From positions 1-33,972 of the forward strand of contig KZ992537.1 in NCBI GenBank assembly GCA_003614735.1: a stretch of DNA of 33,972 nucleotides, read 5' to 3'. This DNA comes from Thamnocephalis sphaerospora. Lineage: Eukaryota; Zoopagomycota; Zoopagomycetes; Zoopagales; Sigmoideomycetaceae. Both the position numbers and the translations under genes were made by a program. Positions 20,641-31,067 of this stretch are shown piece after piece (within the stretch, counting starts at the first letter, position 1; each line of letters starts with the position of its first letter). Under the pieces are notes generated by a model. That model saw only the letters and a program-made list of their open reading frames with translations. It had not been told where the DNA came from and did no database searches.

Positions 20641-22268
20641 TGTCTAGGTGCTCCTCCAATGTAGACTGACTCATCATAACACACTTGTTGACACGACTAT
20701 CAGGTCAAGTATTTACTAGAAATGCATCGAACTGGTACTTACATGTCCTGCGTCTGACTGGAATGCACGTCAAACGACGCATCCGCCAGACTCGCATCCG
20801 ACGGCACTGCCGCCGATGATGACGATGACATGTTGTCTTCTGTCGGAGAACGCTTCAAACGCTCCAGCAACCACTCGGCGACGCGATTGTTGAGTGTATG
20901 CATGTATGCGCCCACCTCATTGCAAACACGACCAAAGCTACGCATGGACGAACACAGCCCTATAAGCAATAGAATACGCATGTCCCAAACATAGATGGCT
21001 GCCAACTGCTCACTCTTCTCCGCGAAGGTGCTCTACCAGCTGCTGACCAGCCGGACGCAATTCATGGCCAAGCTTGGGCAGCAAAAATAGGCAGACTACC
21101 GCTGCTTGCAAACCACCATCAGTACATCGCTACGTTGCGCCAGTACAGAAACAAGGCTAATACGGCCTACCCGCATCCATGGTGATCCAACTTGGCCATA
21201 CCAGACACAGCATCCAGAGGAGAAAGCAAACCGCCAAAGCCTGTGCAAGACGACAAGTTAGCCGCTCAGCATTCGACAGTGCGCATGTGCGCTCTCTGAC
21301 CTTGAGCGACTCTTTCTCATCCTTGACGAGGATCAAATCCAGCCACCAGGCAATACCAGCGCGTGTTAGCTTGGCCAGCCCTTCGGCAATGTGTTCCTTG
21401 TACTTTGTAATGGACTGTGCTCTGCGCACACCATTCCAATAAGCATTTGGCCGCTGGCAGGCTAGGCAGGTATGCTCACCGTCGTAGATAGGCCGACTCG
21501 CGTAACCGCACTAGACCCACCAGCAACTCCCACAGCCGAAAGCCAATCAGGCCCATAGCCAGCGACAGCGTCGATACCGCCAGCATGATGACGAGCGGTG
21601 ACTGATTAGCAGTCAGCGAGACCGCCGCTAACGAAATAACCAGCGCCACCGCAGTGTACATGGGATCCTCCCAGCGTAGTAGCCGATAGCCTGTTTAGTC
21701 GCGCAACGGCAGTAAGTGCATACAGTCACGCGTAGATCCAATCGGTTGTACATACATGTATCGCGCAGTTTGTCCGCTGTATGCATGCCAGCATCGAGCG
21801 TGTCAGCTAGGCACATGGCGTCACGCCATTGCGTTCAGGTGTCCTACCTTCCAGAAATGCATCCACCTGCTCGCCAACGCTGGGGTCCTCTTGCAGCGAT
21901 TCCTCAGTCGCGGCCGCGTCGGCTGGGTCCACACTGGCCTGGAATTTGTCACGGCTGCTGGACTCTGCCACGTCGGCACGTACAGTGCGAGGTGGACGCC
22001 GGCGCGTGCTCGACTCGGTACTGATTAGTGGCAATGTGGGCACGGTCGTCTTGAGTTTTCGGTCGCTCTGGTCTGGTGCGGCCTGCAGGGGCGCGTGAAG
22101 CGTCAGACCGCTAGGCCGGCTGCTCGGCTCACTGCCAGCGCCATGGCTTGGACGGCGTGCAGTTGCCGTGTTGGACGCCATTCCGGGTTCGGCTCCGGGT
22201 CCGGCTCCGGTAGAAGCGGCTAGCCGACGCGACGCCTCTTTGAGCAACCGGCTCGTTTCGTCCGCCAT
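20636..22268 (-). CDS. Reticulon-homology-like ER membrane protein (ARL6IP1/RETREG-like), about 406 aa, seven exons
   Basis: Exons: 22268-21848, 21776-21756 (21 nt), 21690-21480, 21421-21171, 21101-21014, 20937-20743, 20669-20636; all phases fit and introns are 58-76 nt. The first 140 residues are Ser/Pro/Arg-rich and probably cytosolic. Two long hydrophobic hairpins follow. The first is introduced by ADKLRDTCYRLLRWEDPMYT and carries VALVISLAAVSLTANQSPLV. The second follows YKEHIAEGLAKLTRAGIAWW and carries ALAVCFLLWMLCLVWPSWI, then VVCLFLLPKLG. This pattern of paired hairpins, with WED before the first, resembles the reticulon-homology domains of ARL6IP1 and FAM134/RETREG proteins, which bend ER membrane and can act in ER-phagy. 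Family assignment is by eye and tentative. The start (T at -3) and the last acceptor (20670, with alternatives at 20666 and 20697) are uncertain. The C-terminal exon 6 is Ser/Asp-rich. Confidence 0.6.
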
Positions 22269-22621
22269 AAAACCAGTAATGGCCGCCACAGCAGGCACTA
22301 CGGCACCCAGCGCGCAAGAGGAAAACTGCCACGGTGCACCGGCGTTGGCAAGCTCTAGCACGTAGAGAAAACGAGAAGCGTGCCGACGTAAAGGCGCGCG
22401 TGCAGAGGTGAATTGAGTGGCTTTAGCGCAATACAGGAAAGGAGCAGCAAACGGGCAGACAGGCAAACCATGCGGGGATACGGTTTCACGCCAGCAGACC
22501 AAGCGGAACGAAAGGGCTCACAGATTCCCCAACCAGTTGGTAGAGCAACAGTATATTCAGGCTGCGTCAGGTCTGCGCATGCAACGGTTTGGCATTGCCG
22601 ACAAGCATGCTGCGGTCGTTA
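22269..22621. other. Intergenic gap, 353 bp
   Basis: This gap lies between the PCBD stop and the reticulon-like start, both on the minus strand. The reticulon-like frame stays open to 22502 without an ATG, so an upstream coding exon cannot be ruled out. Nothing else was seen. Confidence 0.4.
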
Positions 22622-22930
22622 TTACGGCGTGTATGGTGCGGCCACCTGGTTGCAGAACTGGATCATGTCCAGGTCCCGCTGCGACAAGCCCTGGCAGTCG
22701 TGCGTCGACCAGGTAATCTCGACGCGATTGTACACGTTGAACCACTCTGGATGATGGTCGACCTTGTCTGCGCGCAGAGCAATACGGGCCATGAAACCAA
22801 ACGCTTCGTTGAAATCCTTGAACACAAAGGTGCGCTTCACAGCATCACGACCGTCTACAAGCTGCCAGCCGGCCTGCAGGAGGGCGGGCAAGTGGCGGTC
22901 TCGCTCTTCCTGTGTCAGCTTCTGTACCAT
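22622..22930 (-). CDS. PCBD: Pterin-4a-carbinolamine dehydratase, 102 aa
   Basis: The enzyme dehydrates 4a-hydroxytetrahydrobiopterin, the product of aromatic amino acid hydroxylases, to quinonoid dihydrobiopterin, so that the cofactor can be reduced again. The single-exon product has the usual family length. It begins MVQKLTQEERDRHLPALL and shows the segments RTFVFKDFNEAFGFM and DKVDHHPEWFNVYNRVEI, with the paired His of the active site, then TWSTHDCQGLSQRDL. The ATG at 22930 has ACC before it. It lies 162 nt downstream of the ALAD stop on the same strand. A phenylalanine hydroxylase that would use it lies about 15 kb away, although not adjacent. In animals a paralogous role is dimerisation cofactor of HNF1; nothing here points to that. 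Confidence 0.95.
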   Translation of the reverse strand: MVQKLTQEERDRHLPALLQAGWQLVDGRDAVKRTFVFKDFNEAFGFMARIALRADKVDHHPEWFNVYNRVEITWSTHDCQGLSQRDLDMIQFCNQVAAPYTP

Positions 22931-23092
22931 GGTGCTGATAGCGGCGGATCAAACGGTGCGGTGCAGTGCGGTGCGATGCGGTGCTGGGCTGGTTGCTAGA
23001 GAGAAAGAAGCAAGCTGGAGGTATAGGCGGGCATTCTGGGATGACGCAGCGTGGGAATCGCCTTTCTTGTGGCACTTTAATCAACTGCACAA

Positions 23093-24549
<1,457 letters not shown>

Positions 24550-25421
24550 GGCAAGAGCCGGTGTGATGCTAGTAATTCAGCGTGGCCTGGAGATCCGGTC
24601 GGTAACCGTGATAGCTGGCGGTAGCGAAGGATAAAGGAGCGCGCGAAGGACGGGATATGCTGTTTCCGCCGTGTTTATCCGAAATCAACCCCACACACGT
24701 CCAACACATCCACATCCACACATCCACGCACACACATACACACACACACGTTGATGTCGATGGCAAATCAACAACTCTTCATTTGCAAGCACAATAGATG
24801 GAACGCCGACGCGACGTAAAAATGTAGCATAGCAGGTCAGAGCGGAATGGATGAAAGTAACAGCCACGCACGTATTGCTGGAGCGGCGCAATGGTAATAA
24901 TGATAATAATCAGCGGATACAAACGCAAGATGGGAGGCGCGCGCCTTGGCAAAGCGTAGATGGGATGCAGCGTAATGTGCATATGTATGTGTGTGTTTGT
25001 GTGCGTGCCTTGTAACTGTGCGTCGGCGTCGGTAATAGCGGCTAGTGATTCGTTACAGCGTAGTAGCAGGGACAGCGATGAAATCGTGATGGCGGTTGCG
25101 GCGACAAAAGAACTTGGCCAGAACATGTACAGAAAGAGAGAGATGCGTGCTCGCGGCGCCCATGTCACATCAGTCACCGCGTGCCCAGTAATAGTACGAA
25201 AAAGACGCAGTGTGACGGAAGAACGTCAGCAGCGGCGATAAAGGTGGCTGACCACATGCACAAAAAGATACGAAAGAGTCATGGCGAGGTGAGGATGCCA
25301 TGAAGGACACTAGAACAACGGTAAAAAGTATGGATAAAGGAGAGGGATAAAGGAAGGAACGGGCAAGGAAAGAGGACAGTGGCATGCACGGGTGCACGTA
25401 TACCAGTCGAGTGCTGGCACG
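24550..25421. other. Intergenic region, 872 bp, upstream of ALAD
   Basis: It lies between the LRR gene's stop and the ALAD start, both on the minus strand. It holds a CA-rich simple repeat at 24689-24750 and, further on, purine-rich plus-strand sequence. No gene or RNA was recognised. Confidence 0.5.
24689..24750. repeat. CA/CCACAT-rich simple repeat upstream of ALAD
   Basis: Irregular CATCCACA units followed by an alternating CA tract. Confidence 0.85.
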
Positions 25422-28223
25422 CTAGGAAGACTGCTCGGCGACGTAGGCGCGCCGCAGTGAGCGTGCACTGGGGCGAGCGTTGCCGCCTAGCCGTCGTCGC
25501 AGACTGCCGACCAGCGTGCTTTTGCGTCCAATGGTGGTGATGTCGTCAGAAAGGCCGTCTGACAGAGCGCCAGAGGGCGCGTTCAGGGTGGCGCCTGCCG
25601 CTGCCAGCTCACCGGCGTCGAGGCCCGAGAGAATGGACGCGGTGGATGGCGACGCAGAAAAGGTGGCCGCAATCATTGGACCGGCGTTCAGATCGGCCGT
25701 CTGCACCAGCGTGTCAATGGCATCTGCGTCGCTCTGTGCCAACAGAATTGCGTCGACCCCTGTGGCGCTGTGTGTGATCATGCCATTGCTACGCTCGTTC
25801 TGCACGGTGTGCGTCGAGATACCGCGTGCAAAGCCGGTACTGCGTGTAGCACCCAGTCCGGCCATCGAGTCTCGGTCGCCAGACACGGCCTCGGTGCTTG
25901 ACACGGCAATATCCATGGACATGTCGCTAAAACCCGTGTTGATGCCTGCGGAGATGGCGCCAGCGGCTGCGGAGCCAGCAGCGCTGCTATTGCCACCTAC
26001 GACGATAGACAGGGCAGGTGGGCGTGTTCCAGTCCGGGCCCGTTTTGTCGTGCACGGTGCGCCGTTGGCAGTGGTAGGGACACCGGGCGATGGGGCGTTA
26101 CTGCTGCGATTTATCATATCGCCACCCACCGGATAGAGCTCCGGTAGCGGCGGCGCGACAAATAGCGTTGCCACTGGAAGCATGGCAATGGGAGCCGCTT
26201 CTGCCGTGTCAAGCGTGTCGGATGCAAACATGGCATAGACACTGGCACGCTGACCAGCAGCTGCCGCAGTGTTGCCGGTGATGGTGGATCGCCGACCAAT
26301 GGTGCGCTGGGCAAAGTCGCGTAGCGTTCCAAACCGGCCCTGCGGATGCTTGGCTGGCTGCGATGCCTGCGAGGCAGCGCCTTGTTCGCTAAACGTCATC
26401 ATCGACTGGGGGCGTGCCGTGCTACGTCCGCGGTTGCGGCTGATGATCGACATCCGCTTGCGAGCTGGTGACGTTGTTGGTGGCGGTGGTGATACCGCAG
26501 CCATGGCGGAGTTTGGCAGCTCGCCAAACAAACTGGCGATGCGTCCACGCTCATCTGACCAGTGACATGTGCACAGGCGATGTTCCAGCCAGAGCTCGCG
26601 GTGCTGCTTGGAGAACAGGCGCCGGCGCCAGTGAACGTGTTCAAAGAATGGTCCGTTGCACTCGGAGCATTGACCGGCCGAAGCCAGATATCGCTTGACA
26701 GGTGCAGGTGTATCCACCGGGATCGACAGTTGGTGGCGAATGATCGTCCGTGCTGCAAGTTCACGCAGGCTCGGCGGTCCGACAGGGTCGTCTGGCAGGG
26801 TGCGCTGCGTAGCATCAGCCGCGTTGGTTGCAGCATTGCCGCTGGTGGATGGCTGGGGCGTCAAGGTAGACTCCTCCAGAGGCGGAGTGGTGTTGCCGCC
26901 GACCAGGATGATGGGCGTAAATGTGAGCGCATCGTTGGCAGCACGGTCGCGGTGCGAGATACGGCGGCGCTGCAGAGGGCAGCCCGTCGTGCGCAGGCGA
27001 CGCAAAAAGGCCAGACGCGCAATCTCCGCCGGCAGTGCAGCCAGTTCTGTGTTCCAACGGACGTCCATCCAGGTAAGCCGCTTCAGCCGGCCAATTTCAG
27101 ACGGCAGCTCCTCAAGCCGGTTGCGGTCGACAGCCAGGCGTTCCAGGCGCTGCAGCTGACCAATAGAGCGTGGCAGCTCCTGGAGTCGGTTGCGCGACAC
27201 CCGCAATACCGTCAGCCGCTCGAGATGGCCGATGGTTTCAGGCAGGCGACGCAGCTGGTTGCCGGACAAGTCCAGGGTGCGCAGACTCGTAAGATGTCCA
27301 ATTTCAGCCGGCAGCGTGCGCAGCTGGTTGCAGCACAACTGCAGACAGACAAGATTTTTCAGCAGACCAACGTTGGACGATAGCTTACGCAGACGCGTGC
27401 CGCACAAGCCCAACACAGAACCGGTGCTGGGCAGCTGGCTGAATGTCAGTGGACGTAGTTGTGACGACGACGACGACGACGACGACGAGGACGCAGATGG
27501 GCGGCCGGATGCTGCAGCCGACATGTCACACAACTTGGTCAGTGCAGCAATGCTGATCGACGGGTCGGCCATATCGTCAGCAGTGGTAGATGCCAGGAGC
27601 ATGGCCAGGGATTGATCCTGGGCATCGTCGTGCTCATCGTCCGACTCATCCACCTCGGCACTCAGCAGATTGCCGTTCAATGCATTGCTGTCGATCACAG
27701 CTGCATCCTCTGCCAATTCATGCTGTGCCATCAATGCATCGTCATTGGCGGTCGGCTCTTCCGACAGGGACGATCCGAGCTCTTGCACGACACTGTCGTC
27801 CGCTGCCACCGCCTCTAACGGCGCTGCTTCGGTGTCTGGCTCATCGTCGCTGCCAGCGTCGGAAATGATGGTCGCATCATTATCATCGCTGGCCGTCCAG
27901 GTAACATGCAAACCATCCAGTACGGCAAAGTGGCGCTCTTCGCGCGGTTCTCTCCGCAGCGACGACGAAGCAACAGCTGTGGGTTCGGTCGTTGCAGGCA
28001 GTTCCTGGCCATGCAGCTGTTCGTCTGCTTCGGTCGTACTGCGCCGGCGAGAGGCCATCTCCTCGCGACGACTAGCATTGGTGACAGGCAGACCCGACGG
28101 CGCAAGCGAGATCGAATGGCCGCCTGCTATTTCCTTTTCCTTGATCTCCTCGACAAGCGTATCCTGCACAATAAAATAGCCAAAATGCAGGTCGCCCTGC
28201 TCCTTGGTCATTTGTGCCCCCAT
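25422..28223 (-). CDS. Leucine-rich repeat protein of the SHOC2/PIRL type with a Cys-rich motif, 933 aa
   Basis: Single exon. Residues 260-405 hold about six to seven LRRs of the LPxxIGxLxxLxxLdlsxNxL type, for example LRTLPAEIGHLTSLRTLDLS and LQELPRSIGQLQRLERL. This class usually serves as a scaffold in Ras-like or polarity signalling. The N-terminus MGAQMT fits the N-myristoylation pattern (Gly 2, Thr 6). Residues 1-240 are acidic and disordered; a Ser run near 245-254 is encoded by a GAC-type repeat (27462-27489 on the plus strand). Around 514-565 a Cys/His cluster (QCSECNGPFFEHVHW, then LCTCHWSDERGRIASLF) could bind zinc. The rest (570-933) is Ser/Thr/Ala-rich with basic patches such as RKRMSIISRNRGRS and ends LRRAYVAEQSS. 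The ATG at 28223 has GCC before it. Exact partners are unknown. Confidence 0.85.
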   Translation of the reverse strand: MGAQMTKEQGDLHFGYFIVQDTLVEEIKEKEIAGGHSISLAPSGLPVTNASRREEMASRRRSTTEADEQLHGQELPATTEPTAVASSSLRREPREERHFAVLDGLHVTWTASDDNDATIISDAGSDDEPDTEAAPLEAVAADDSVVQELGSSLSEEPTANDDALMAQHELAEDAAVIDSNALNGNLLSAEVDESDDEHDDAQDQSLAMLLASTTADDMADPSISIAALTKLCDMSAAASGRPSASSSSSSSSSSQLRPLTFSQLPSTGSVLGLCGTRLRKLSSNVGLLKNLVCLQLCCNQLRTLPAEIGHLTSLRTLDLSGNQLRRLPETIGHLERLTVLRVSRNRLQELPRSIGQLQRLERLAVDRNRLEELPSEIGRLKRLTWMDVRWNTELAALPAEIARLAFLRRLRTTGCPLQRRRISHRDRAANDALTFTPIILVGGNTTPPLEESTLTPQPSTSGNAATNAADATQRTLPDDPVGPPSLRELAARTIIRHQLSIPVDTPAPVKRYLASAGQCSECNGPFFEHVHWRRRLFSKQHRELWLEHRLCTCHWSDERGRIASLFGELPNSAMAAVSPPPPTTSPARKRMSIISRNRGRSTARPQSMMTFSEQGAASQASQPAKHPQGRFGTLRDFAQRTIGRRSTITGNTAAAAGQRASVYAMFASDTLDTAEAAPIAMLPVATLFVAPPLPELYPVGGDMINRSSNAPSPGVPTTANGAPCTTKRARTGTRPPALSIVVGGNSSAAGSAAAGAISAGINTGFSDMSMDIAVSSTEAVSGDRDSMAGLGATRSTGFARGISTHTVQNERSNGMITHSATGVDAILLAQSDADAIDTLVQTADLNAGPMIAATFSASPSTASILSGLDAGELAAAGATLNAPSGALSDGLSDDITTIGRKSTLVGSLRRRLGGNARPSARSLRRAYVAEQSS
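27462..27489. repeat. GAC trinucleotide repeat coding for the Ser run of the LRR protein
   Basis: About nine GAC units on the plus strand, read as TCG/TCA/AGC-type serine codons on the minus strand. Confidence 0.9.
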
Positions 28224-31067
28224 GGCTGCAAGCGGGGGTGGCTAAGTGAGCGTGCAGCGGCCAAGGGTGGGAATAGCCACCGAGACCTTTTTGAATGGCA
28301 GTCGCCGGCTGTACGACGGCAGTGGCACGGAAAGAGTCAGCAACGATAGAAGCAAGCGTGGACCTGGCGCCGCCAAGGGTAACACAGTGAGACGCTGAAA
28401 CAACAAGTGATAGCTCAAGGGGAGAGATGAAGTCCAAAAGAGTATAGCGAGAGAGAGGGTGGGAGAAAGAGAGAGAAAGAGAAAGGTGAGTGCACGCTGT
28501 ACTGCGCCTCTGCGAATGGCGTCGGCGGCGTCAGCAGCAAAGGGATGACTGTTGAACGGTTAGCGAGGAAACGTGCGCGGCCAAGGACACTAGGGGTGAT
28601 GAGCGGAAGAGAGAGAGAGATAGGGCGTGTGAACGATTGGCCACAATCGCCGCACGCGGTCGGAAGCAAGTCGTAGCGTGGCGCTGCGGCGCAAAGGACA
28701 GCGAAGACGGACGTGGTCGATGCACGGATAACGGAGGGCACGAGTGCAATGAGAATGAGCAATAGGCAGAGAAATGAGGGGTGAAAAAGCAAGGCGAATA
28801 TTGAGCGGAGGCTAAAGCAAAAGAAGAACGGAGGGAGTGAGAAAGAGATGAGAGAGGCAAAGCCGAATGGATATGCGGAGACGAAATGTGGAAGAACAAG
28901 TGGCGAAACAGCGCCAATGGGAGAGCAGATGGCGTACAAAACAAGCGGTTCCCAGCACGGCGATCGTAGCAAATAGCCAAAGTGCAAAACGCCGGACAAC
29001 CCGGACAGACCGAGCAGCCGATGATAGTCTGGATGGGCGGCTATATCGGCGGACGCCTATGCGTCGGTACAAAAGGGTGTGCGTGCAGGGTGGCCAAGAG
29101 CAAAAGGCGTGGGCTGGTGAGAGTGCGTATACAGCGTGCTGCACCAAAGTGCAGGCAATACTGTCCCAAAGGGCGCTAAACGGAAGACGTGCTGGCCAGA
29201 GGCGAAAAGGCGGGTAGCGTCAGCCGAGAAGGTTGTCATGCATCGGCCACGGTCAAGATGGAGCTGGTGGAAAAAGACAGACGTACAGGGCCGGATAATA
29301 TGGCCACCAGAGCAACAGGGACAAGCGGACGACGATGTGGAGCGCAAGCGCCGCGATGAAGGATGATCGACTCGCTGAGGAATCGTTGCGAGGATCCACC
29401 ACCACTGCTGCCAACAGCGACGACGACAACGGCAATAATGGCGATGGTGATGGTGACGATGGTGGTGGTGATGCTGCTGATGGCGGCAGCCAGGGTGCCA
29501 CGCTAGCGGGAAAAGGAGAGACGACAAGCGACCAGCAAAGACGCAAGCGAAAAAAGGAGTAAAGGGGCCGCACACACGCGCACACCCATAGCCAGGCTAC
29601 TGTTGGTGACTGTGGCGTTGGCCGCGATGATGCCGAGCATGCAGCCGCAGATGATTCTAGGACTAGAACGTGACCTGTTCACGCGGTAACTTTGCCACTT
29701 TTGCTCCCAGCGCGCGATGGCTCGCCAGTCGGAAGATACTGGCCACCATCATCGCCATCGCCATCGCCATCGGTCGTGGCGATAAGGCGCTTGCGCCAGC
29801 AGCGCTCGCACGTTGTGCATGCCGCCGCCGCTGCCTGTCGCGCCCATCCACATGCTTACCTGCGGGTCAGTGGCTCTCACCAAGGTGGTGGCACCGATAA
29901 ATGACGCTGCAGCAGTCGGGATGGCTATTTTTGCCGACACCCACAGCTCCTATGAGAGCCGAATACAAGGCAATGGCGTACAACAAGGCAATCAGGCACG
30001 GCAGAACGGCAGGACTGGTGCACGCCAACAGGCGTCAGTCAGGCAAGATAGCAACAGCAAACGATGGACAGGCGGGCAAACGGATAGAAAAGCAAGGTGG
30101 TGGTGATGATCGTCGACGTCTGGTAACCGACCGTGACGAGACCATGAGGTGGTACAACGGCCGTCGGTAAAACAGCCTTCACACACAATGCATCAGAAGC
30201 AAAAGGCTCGACGCGATTAATCATGTGATGCGCACGCCACTTACGGATACCGCTGGTGGCAAGAGAAGCGCAGCAAGCGCAGTCGCGCTAAGCGCTGTCG
30301 TTGAGGACGGCCGTCGTACGACCAATGCAGCGGCTGAAACTCGGCAACCGGGCGGGAGGGCGCGGTCTGGTGACAGGGGATGGTGTACACTGTGGTGTAT
30401 GGTGCCACGCACTAGTAAATGGAGATGGCAGGCAGCGATAGGTACGTGGAAGGCTGGCCGAGGACCGGTGCACCAAGCAGCGAGCGTGCGCGGTCACTGT
30501 AGACGCGCCACGGCCCAGTGCAGCGGTGCGGACGGGCGAGTGAGCGAGGGTGGTGGGCGCGTCTTTGCGCCGCTATGCTGCAAAAAAGAGGAGGCCCGCG
30601 AGGCCAACCAGGCGCGCTTGGCAAGAAACACGGTAACAAAAGATGGCGCCAATGCCAGCCAGCACGGTAGAAAACAAGAACAAGCGCGGACGAACGGGTG
30701 GACAAGAACATGGGCCGGCCAAGAGGCAGCGACAGGAAGCAGGTGATATCAAGGGGCCGTCAATGCGTGCCATCATGCGACGAGCCGCCAGCATGGGCCG
30801 GACATCCACGCCGTGCATCAGCCTGAACGCCGTGCGCATAGCGAGACGCGGCAGGCCGCACGCCGTATGCACCGATGACGCTTGCGAATCTGTTTCCGGC
30901 CCGCGTAGTGCCTGGCTATTGGAGCATGCTGCCAAGGCAGCCATGTAGGCACCTGTCGCGTGGGGCCGTGACCAGCCGACACGCAAAGAACACAGCGGGA
31001 AGCGGCGGATGGTGTGGGCCAATCGCTTACGCTCACTTTCACTGCCCCAACCGACACCGCTGCAGAC
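28224..31067. other. 2.8-kb region between the divergent LRR and SelD genes; no confident gene
   Basis: The first kilobase is purine-rich on the plus strand with GA and GAAA runs (28448-28487). From about 29650 the composition becomes ordinary and minus-strand frames look more protein-like: 30573-31022 ends with a hydrophobic segment (FLFSTVLAGIGAIF). Open segments end at donors at 30244 (GTAAGTGG) and 29859 (GTAAGCATG), the latter after IPTAAASFIGATTLV. A spliced minus-strand gene of a small membrane protein is possible, but I could not build a consistent model. An ATG on the minus strand at 31069 overlaps the SelD start (both lie in CATG). Confidence 0.4.

Noticed and set aside
21807-21847. 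41-nt first intron of the reticulon-like gene
   Set aside because: It is too short compared with the others; the acceptor at 21777 gives 71 nt and a better protein.
29749-30412. Resemblance of Ala/Pro-rich hydrophobic segments to sideroflexin
   Set aside because: The diagnostic motifs do not align and the exons could not be joined in a consistent frame.
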